A DNA stretch of 64,000 nucleotides, from contig NZ_MATO01000022.1 in NCBI RefSeq assembly GCF_001700325.1, positions 1-64,000 on the forward strand. The letters run 5' to 3'. The translations under genes and the position numbers were made by a program. The notes under the pieces were generated by a model that saw only the letters and a list, made by a program, of their open reading frames with translations, did no database searches and was not told the origin of the DNA. This DNA comes from Caryophanon latum. GTDB lineage: Bacteria; Bacillota; Bacilli; Bacillales_A; Planococcaceae. Positions 59,824 through 64,000 of this stretch are shown in pieces (position 1 is the first letter of the stretch; each line of letters begins with the position of its first letter).

Positions 59824-61756
59824 CCAGCTCGTATTTCGAAGCATGCAAAAAAATATAAAGCACTATTACTTATACTTTTTTGCTTTAATTTTTAGTGTCG
59901 TATTGTTTTTCTCATTCGAAACGCTGCAATACAATCCGTCTGTTATCGAAGCGACGGCTGCTAGTGGAACAGCTACATCAGGTTTTGAGGCAGCGTCGTA
60001 CATGCTATATGTCATCGTACTAATTTTCGTATTATATGCCAATCATTTATTTATGCGTCGACGCAGTAAAGAAATTGGTTTGTATCAGTTAATCGGTATG
60101 ACGAAGGGGCTCGTTATTCGTTTGATCGCATTAGAAAATATAATGCTACTTGTCGGCGCGGTGTTAGTCGGTATGGTGGTCGGGTTATTGAGTTCAAGAT
60201 TGTTTGCGATGATTTTATTGAAAGTGCTGCAGTTTGATGCGGTCGTGGCGATGACGTTTAGCAAAGAAGCGGTGTTGCATACGGCAATCATGTTTAGCGT
60301 GCTATTAGTCATCATTTTATTGCAAATGGCGTGGATTGTTCGTAGGTCGACGTTACTTCATTTATTCAATGTATCAAAGCAAGCAGACGAGCGGGTGAAA
60401 AGCTTTAGCTCGTGGCAAATGGTGCTCGGTGCAATCGGAATTGCGTTCATTGTTTACGGCTACTATAAAAGTACAATATTGTTTGAAGACCCGATGGAGT
60501 TGCTAAACAATATGCTCATCATTTTAGCGGCAACAATTGGCGGGACATTTCTCGTGTTCCGTTTCTCGGTTGCGTTTGTGTTCAATATTATTCGCATGAG
60601 CAAAAAAGGGCATTTAAAGCTAGCGGACGTACTGGCGCTAACCCCGATTATGCATCGGATGAAGGAAAATTCAAAATCGCTCACGTTAATTACAGTATTG
60701 ACTGCAGTGTCGTTAGCTATTACAACATTGTCTTACATTAGTTATTATTCGAGTGAGACGGATGCAGCGATCGAAACGCCGGGAGATTACGTAGCAGTAA
60801 ATGGTCGAGAAGAAGCATTTTTACGTGAGCTTGATGCGTTAAACGTGCCGTACGATTTGAAAACGACGCGCATTGCGACCGGAGAAATCGAATCGAGCGC
60901 GTTTCTTTCGGAGGATGTTATACAATATTTGAACGAGGATCGCAGCGAAGTGATGATTGTCCCGCTATCGGATTATAAACATTTAGCACCGGATGTAGAG
61001 CTTGCATCTAATGAAATAGTCGTTACGTCTTATAGCGGCTTTATGTCGAGCTCGATGCCGATTGAGGAAGGGACTGAAACGAAGCTTTATATCGGAGACG
61101 AAGCAATGCCGATCAAAGTAAAGCATATAAATGATGATACGTTATTAACATGGCGTGTGACAGCAGGTGGCCCGGTGCTAGTCGTGCCAGATGAGTTATA
61201 TTTGCGCTTTGAGCAGTTAGATGTAGAGAGAGCGATTTTTACACAAACGGCCATTACATTAAAAAATGATGAGCACCAACAACAAATCGAGCAACTGTAT
61301 AAAACGACAGGTGCGGACGTATTGAATGAAGACGGTGATAAGCTTAATTCACTTATTGCTACACAGCAGGAAAATTTAAACTTGTACGGCACGACAATTT
61401 TCGTAACGGCATTTCTTGGGCTTGCGTTTTTATTAGCGACCGGCAGCATTTTATATTTTAAACAAATGTCGGAAGCAGATGAAGAAATGGCTTCGTACAC
61501 GGTAATGCGGAAAATTGGCTTTACGGAACAGGAAATTTTACGTGGCATTATGTACAAGCAGCTGTTTAATTTCGGTGTGCCGCTCATCGTCGGTTTGCTG
61601 CACAGTTATTTCGCTGTAAAATCGGGATGGTTTTTATTCGGTAACGAAATGGCGACACCGTTACTCGTAACGATGGGCTTGTACATTAGCATGTATACTA
61701 TATTTGCATTATTAACAATTCGTTACTATAAAAATGTTATTCACCAGTCTTTGTAA
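59813..61756 (+). CDS. bceB: BceB-type peptide-resistance ABC transporter permease
   Basis: A 647-residue permease with about ten membrane helices and a large extracellular domain (about residues 315-525) between helices 7 and 8, the BceB hallmark. It starts [20 protein letters not shown]. It contains [20 protein letters not shown] just before the extracellular domain. The domain determines peptide specificity and the complex relays signal to BceS. The GTG at 59813 fits best the AGGTGG upstream and the B. subtilis BceB N-terminus. Confidence 0.9.
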   Translation: MKLSQLVFRSMQKNIKHYYLYFFALIFSVVLFFSFETLQYNPSVIEATAASGTATSGFEAASYMLYVIVLIFVLYANHLFMRRRSKEIGLYQLIGMTKGLVIRLIALENIMLLVGAVLVGMVVGLLSSRLFAMILLKVLQFDAVVAMTFSKEAVLHTAIMFSVLLVIILLQMAWIVRRSTLLHLFNVSKQADERVKSFSSWQMVLGAIGIAFIVYGYYKSTILFEDPMELLNNMLIILAATIGGTFLVFRFSVAFVFNIIRMSKKGHLKLADVLALTPIMHRMKENSKSLTLITVLTAVSLAITTLSYISYYSSETDAAIETPGDYVAVNGREEAFLRELDALNVPYDLKTTRIATGEIESSAFLSEDVIQYLNEDRSEVMIVPLSDYKHLAPDVELASNEIVVTSYSGFMSSSMPIEEGTETKLYIGDEAMPIKVKHINDDTLLTWRVTAGGPVLVVPDELYLRFEQLDVERAIFTQTAITLKNDEHQQQIEQLYKTTGADVLNEDGDKLNSLIATQQENLNLYGTTIFVTAFLGLAFLLATGSILYFKQMSEADEEMASYTVMRKIGFTEQEILRGIMYKQLFNFGVPLIVGLLHSYFAVKSGWFLFGNEMATPLLVTMGLYISMYTIFALLTIRYYKNVIHQSL

Positions 61757-61882
61757 TGAACAACAAAGAGACTGAGATAGCTGGAAGTTTTAATTGCGTA
61801 ACGATAACGATTTAATTGTCACGAGGAAGCGGACTTGCAAAAGACGAGATTTTGCAAAACGCTCTTTTGCTCGAATAATAGG

Positions 61883-62136
61883 TCTGTTGATTAGTCATTT
61901 ATATACAGTGAAATCGGCTGTTTGTTTTTAGCAAAAAATTGGTTCATCACCGTAAGCTAGGCTTGACGCATAAAGGTTGCTTGAAACGAGAGGCGGACTC
62001 CAGCGGGAAAAGCGCGAGCCTCGAGACTCCTTGGCGAAAAGCTCCTGACTCATCATGATCAACATTGTGTTTGCCGTCGAGCCCCAGGAACGCGAGCTGC
62101 AATAAGTTCCTGCCGATTAACTGGCTAATCAACAGA
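61883..62136 (+). repeat. Intergenic repeat R14, bounded by 12-bp inverted repeats
   Basis: TCTGTTGATTAG (61883-61894) and CTAATCAACAGA (62125-62136) are perfect inverted repeats bounding 254 bp. Inside are TTGACGCATAAAGGTTGCTT (shared with R11), GAGGCGGACTCCAGCGGG, and a decayed remnant of the double-hairpin cassette (ATGATCAACATTGTGTTTGC). It ends with a right half related to R6 and R13. It is the most complete example of the composite structure. Confidence 0.8.
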
Positions 62137-62165
62137 CATGATTGCAATCGCATAGTAACGTACCT

Positions 62166-62211
62166 AAAACGTAGCATCGGAAAATTGAATGATTCCGATG
62201 CTACGTTTTTG
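62166..62211 (+). terminator. Strong terminator before the S10 operon
   Basis: AAAACGTAGCATCGGAA (62166-62182) pairs perfectly with TTCCGATGCTACGTTTT (62193-62209). Confidence 0.92.
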
Positions 62212-62333
62212 TTCAACCTTTTGTTTGAATGTAGGAGCTGTCACGTTATGATTGTAAGATTAGTCTGAATATTTTATTTATATATTTACGTGACCTTTAC
62301 AGTTGCTTTAATGATTGGACTCTTATATACTAG

Positions 62334-62879
<546 letters not shown>

Positions 62880-62929
62880 TGGTAAAAAACAATAAATTAT
62901 TTTTTCTAAACTTACAGGAGGTGTGACAA

Positions 62930-63559
62930 ATGGCTAAAGGAATCTTAGGTAGAAAAATTGGTATGACTCAAGTGTTCGCTGAAAACGGCGACTTAATCCC
63001 AGTAACAGTTATCGAAGCTGCTCCAAACGTAGTTTTACAAAAGAAAACTGTTGATACTGATGGTTACGAAGCAATCCAAGTTGGTTTCGAAGATAAACGA
63101 GTTAAGTTATCTAACAAACCTGAACAAGGTCACGTAGCAAAAGCAAACACTGCTCCTAAGCGCTTCATTCGTGAGTTCCGCAACGTAAACGTTGAGGAGT
63201 ACGAAGTTGGTCAAGAAGTCAAGGTAGAAGTATTCGCAGAAGGCGATGTAGTAGATGTAACAGGTGTTACTAAAGGTAAAGGTTTCCAAGGTGTAATTAA
63301 ACGCCATGGTCAATCTCGTGGTCCTATGGCCCACGGTTCTCGTTACCACCGTCGTCCAGGTTCAATGGGTCCAGTTGCTCCGAACCGCGTATTCAAACAA
63401 AAGAAATTACCTGGTCAAATGGGTGGTACAGTTGTAACAATCCAAAACCTTGAAATCGTTAAGGTTGATGTTGAACGCAACTTACTATTAGTTAAAGGTA
63501 ATGTTCCTGGTTCTAAAAAAGCTCTTGTTGCAGTGAAAACTGCAGTAAAATCTAAATAA
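62930..63559 (+). CDS. rplC: Ribosomal protein L3
   Basis: A 209-residue L3. It starts [20 protein letters not shown], with the conserved RNA-contacting loop around [20 protein letters not shown] and GQMGG. AGGAGGTGT precedes the ATG. Confidence 0.97.
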   Translation: MAKGILGRKIGMTQVFAENGDLIPVTVIEAAPNVVLQKKTVDTDGYEAIQVGFEDKRVKLSNKPEQGHVAKANTAPKRFIREFRNVNVEEYEVGQEVKVEVFAEGDVVDVTGVTKGKGFQGVIKRHGQSRGPMAHGSRYHRRPGSMGPVAPNRVFKQKKLPGQMGGTVVTIQNLEIVKVDVERNLLLVKGNVPGSKKALVAVKTAVKSK

Positions 63560-63585
63560 TTTCTCGAAGAAAGGAGGAAACAGGA

Positions 63586-64000
63586 ATGACAAAGGTTTCA
63601 GTACTTAGTCAAACAGGTGCTTCAGTTGGTGAAATCGAATTAAACGATGCGATTTTCGGAATCACACCAAACGAAGCTGTATTATTCGACGCAGTAATCG
63701 CTCAACGCGCTTCTCTACGTCAAGGTAATCACAAAGTGAAAAACCGTTCTGAAGTTGCTGGTGGTGGTCGTAAGCCATGGCGTCAAAAAGGGACTGGTCG
63801 TGCTCGTCAAGGTTCGATCCGCTCTCCACAATGGCGTGGTGGTGGTATTGTATTCGGTCCTACTCCACGTAGCTACTCTTACAAATTACCAAAGAAAGTT
63901 CGTCGCTTAGCTCTTAAATCAGCTTTATCAGCTAAAGTGTTAGAACAAAAAGTAGTAGTTTTAGATGCTTTAACATTTGAAGCACCAAAAACAAAAGCAT
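63586..64000 (+). CDS. rplD: Ribosomal protein L4 (truncated by window end)
   Basis: The first 138 codons of L4, starting [20 protein letters not shown]. The extended rRNA-threading loop contains [27 protein letters not shown] precedes the ATG. The remainder of the gene lies beyond base 64000. Confidence 0.96.
   Translation, partial: MTKVSVLSQTGASVGEIELNDAIFGITPNEAVLFDAVIAQRASLRQGNHKVKNRSEVAGGGRKPWRQKGTGRARQGSIRSPQWRGGGIVFGPTPRSYSYKLPKKVRRLALKSALSAKVLEQKVVVLDALTFEAPKTKA

Noticed and set aside
5723-62136. The repeats as a CRISPR array
   Set aside because: Copies are kilobases apart, in both orientations, with no regular spacers and no cas genes.
5723-62136. The repeats as insertion sequences
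   Set aside because: They are at most about 250 bp and contain no transposase; a non-autonomous element remains possible, but no clear target duplication was seen.

Overview
The window is chromosomal DNA from a low-to-mid G+C Gram-positive bacterium of the order Bacillales. The gene content and protein sequences suggest the Planococcaceae (Lysinibacillus/Solibacillus/Caryophanon-like); this is judged from memory of the families, not from a search. The core is the classic Bacillus block ctsR-mcsA-mcsB-clpC-radA ... yacL-ispD-ispF-gltX-cysS-mrnC-rlmB-yacP-sigH-rpmGB-secE-nusG-rplK-rplA-rplJ-rplL-ybxB-rpoB-rpoC-ybxF-rpsL-rpsG-fusA-tuf (19.5-53.5 kb), followed after a 9 kb interruption by the start of the S10 operon (rpsJ, rplC, rplD, cut by the window end).

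Layout. 0-5.7 kb: a methyltransferase, then a MerR/B12-domain (LitR/CarH-like) regulator divergent from a carotenoid desaturase-MMPL transporter operon; the divergent promoter carries three tandem 11-bp repeats. 6-10.7 kb: a complete branched-chain amino-acid ABC importer (livJHMGF) with a CodY-like box and an internal attenuator. 10.9-19.4 kb: an RluF-type pseudouridine synthase, an aldehyde dehydrogenase paired with a DUF779 protein, a second aldehyde dehydrogenase, a HemAT-type oxygen-sensing chemoreceptor, CorA and two small membrane proteins. 19.5-28.8 kb: the CtsR/McsAB/ClpC stress operon, RadA, an inserted acetate-transporter gene where disA usually lies, YacL and IspD. 29-53.6 kb: IspF, tRNA synthetases, RNA-maturation enzymes, SigH, and the transcription/translation cluster. 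A cysteine T-box precedes cysS, but cysE is absent. 53.8-61.8 kb: malate synthase G, a convergent LysR regulator and a BceRS-BceAB peptide-sensing/resistance module lie between tuf and rpsJ.

The main unexplained signal is a family of about 14 intergenic repeats of 60-190 bp, plus one minimal hairpin. They share inverted-repeat ends (GAGGCGGACTCC... and ...GGAAAGCCTGCCTC, or the GCGGCGACT.../...AGCGTCCGCC variant) but carry exchangeable internal cassettes. One cassette, present in four copies, folds into two adjacent hairpins whose stems differ by compensatory base changes while the loops GTCCAT/GTCCTT and TCG stay nearly fixed. This is the signature of a selected nucleic-acid structure. Another cassette is an exact 86-nt inverted duplicate at two loci 7 kb apart. 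The repeats occupy the places where cysE and disA are missing.

Other points of note: ribosomal protein S12 differs from the usual residue at both classic streptomycin positions (Arg56 and Ala104, B. subtilis numbering), and the CarH-like regulator keeps the cobalamin His but has lost two His residues that matter for photochemistry in Thermus CarH. No rRNA, tRNA, transposase, phage gene or CRISPR array was found. All calls come from reading the sequence; no database search or folding program was run.
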